Source: Pseudomonas sp. BMS12 (GTDB lineage: Bacteria; Pseudomonadota; Gammaproteobacteria; Pseudomonadales; Pseudomonadaceae). Taken from it: a stretch of 64,000 bases of DNA. The stretch lies in contig NZ_LSOF01000006.1 of assembly GCF_001592875.1 (NCBI RefSeq), forward strand, positions 109,085-173,084. The letters run 5' to 3'. The notes under the pieces are model-generated. The model ran no database searches, had not been told where the DNA came from, and saw only the letters and a program-made list of their open reading frames with translations. Shown one piece after another: positions 61,133-64,000 of this stretch; within the stretch, counting starts at the first letter, position 1, and each line of letters starts with the position of its first letter. The position numbers were made by a program, and so were the translations under genes.

Positions 61133-61309
61133 TTTGGATTATTTTATATCCCATAGCCGCATTGAGAATATAAAGCGTCATCTTGGAAGATTAACTACCC
61201 CCCCTTCCTGTGGGTGCAATCCACATCAGAAAAAGAGCACTGCCATCACGCGTAGCGAGCAAAGCTAAAAGATATGGGCTGAAGGCTTGTACATCGACCT
61301 ACCTGATCT

Positions 61310-61788
61310 TAGAAACCAGCAGCGGGCGACCATGCCTGACACTGTTCTGGCCGCAGGTGAGTATCAATAGAGGGGCCGGTCGGCGTAGGTACATCACTGC
61401 GCCATTGCATGAGGGCAACCGCCCCCGCAACAGTGAAGTGCCCCGTGCGCCTCTCACCATAATGCCAATGGCTATTCCAGGGGGAGCAATCATGGCATGG
61501 GGCTGAGTAGCGCTAACCAGACCGCGCCTGACTAACAAAATCCCGTATTTCTGCTCGTACATTGTGCAACGTCTTCGCCTCGGACTTTTGCCTTACACGC
61601 GCCACCATCGTCGGTTCAATATCCAGGTCAGTGGCCACATGGCGCGTACAACAGGCAGCGGACAACGTGAATGCTCTATAGCCGCCACCAAACTCGACCA
61701 AATTACCTGCGACACCAACAGCCAAGAACAGGCTTTCGACAACGCTATCGGAGTCGAAGAAACTCTGCCAATAGCCCTCTTCAGGCAT
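61310..61788 (-). pseudogene. decayed class I SAM-dependent methyltransferase
   Basis: The N-terminal part (MPEEGYWQSFFDSD ... NLVEFGGGYRAFTLS ... DLDIEPTMVARVRQKSEA ... NVRAEIRDFVSQ) reads in one frame from ATG 61788 and stops at 61513. A later piece (ALMQWRSDVPTPTG, RPEQCQAW) reads in another frame near 61330-61430 on the same strand and then hits a stop. Together they look like an ordinary small methyltransferase broken by frameshifts. The SAM motif is degraded (VEFGGGYRAFT, normally VEFGCGYGTFT). The + strand frame over 61210-61506 is a shadow. Confidence 0.65.
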
Positions 61789-61916
61789 GCCACAACACGT
61801 CAACTCATGTAGATCCTGTGAGTGGTAGCACGTACTGGTGTGGCCGGCCCATCTAACCATCAGAGAGGCAGGTAACAAGCAGTACTGGCACTCAACGCGA
61901 CCTAGAGACTAAGCCC

Positions 61917-61959
61917 TACAAGCAGAAAGCCCCGCTTTGAGCGGGGCTTTCTGCTTGTA
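61917..61959 (-). terminator. perfect 20-bp hairpin after czcA
   Basis: TACAAGCAGAAAGCCCCGCT pairs perfectly with its complement at 61940-61959 around TTG. It begins 18 bp after the czcA stop on the - strand and has T-rich segments on either side of the stem, so it may terminate in both directions. Confidence 0.85.
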
Positions 61960-61976
61960 CACGAACAGCTCGTTCA

Positions 61977-64000
<2,024 letters not shown>

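Noticed and set aside
61210..61506. 98-codon + strand frame near the end of the window
   Set aside because: Overlaps the antisense methyltransferase remnant and has no family features.

Overview
The window reads as a high-GC gammaproteobacterial chromosome, almost certainly a Pseudomonas. The evidence is GC-rich codon use, a DUF2790 protein, an OprD-family porin, CadR/CadA, a Cus copper operon, CzcA, and FhuF with an FhuBCD set. It holds four blocks.

(1) Positions 1-19526 are a hydroxamate siderophore locus. It starts inside a nonribosomal peptide synthetase (NRPS). The two visible synthetases end in a serine module (adenylation code read as DVWHISLIDK) and a final module with code DGECTGGVTK, followed by an epimerisation and a thioesterase domain. 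A TonB-dependent receptor, an IucB/AlcB-like N-acetyltransferase, an ornithine/lysine N-hydroxylase, an FhuF-type ferric-siderophore reductase and a membrane sensor without an output domain follow on the + strand. FhuC, FhuD and FhuB (ABC importer) lie on the - strand. Together they would hydroxylate and acetylate a diamino acid, build a Ser-containing peptide hydroxamate, take its iron complex back up and release the iron. The Ser then hydroxamate end recalls amphibactin-type siderophores (inference).

(2) Positions 19551-44636 are one long - strand operon for an extracellular contractile injection system (eCIS, the Afp/PVC/MAC-type phage-tail-like machine). In transcription order it encodes sheath, tube, T4-type baseplate chaperone, a proline-rich protein, a DUF4255 terminator, an AAA+ ATPase, a small conserved protein, two tandem DUF4157 (eCISCore) putative cargo proteins, a HEAT-like protein, a YkgJ-like cysteine protein, the second tube protein, a LysM protein, gpD hub, gpV spike, PAAR tip, gp25, two baseplate J proteins, a gpI-like protein, a DUF6519/beta-helix fibre and a final LysM protein. 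Many genes overlap by ATGA. No obvious tape-measure gene is present. A roughly 174-bp MITE-like element separates this block from fhuCDB.

(3) Positions 44637-48040 are less GC-rich. They hold a KfrA-like coiled-coil DNA-binding protein near three tandem 11-bp repeats, a fatty acid hydroxylase/sterol desaturase and an AraC regulator. A perfect Anr/FNR-type site lies in the divergent promoter region that follows.

(4) Positions 48088-64000 are metal resistance genes. A CusCBA-type Cu/Ag efflux operon has a CusF-like domain fused to CusB. After it come a DUF2790 protein, a cadR-cadA pair with a textbook 19-bp-spacer MerR promoter, a DUF3703 protein, an OprD-like porin, a small PtrA-like periplasmic protein, a decayed methyltransferase pseudogene and the 3' part of czcA. 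Three of these promoters share a TTAC-N6-GTAA-like palindrome, which suggests one metal-responsive response regulator that is not encoded in the window.
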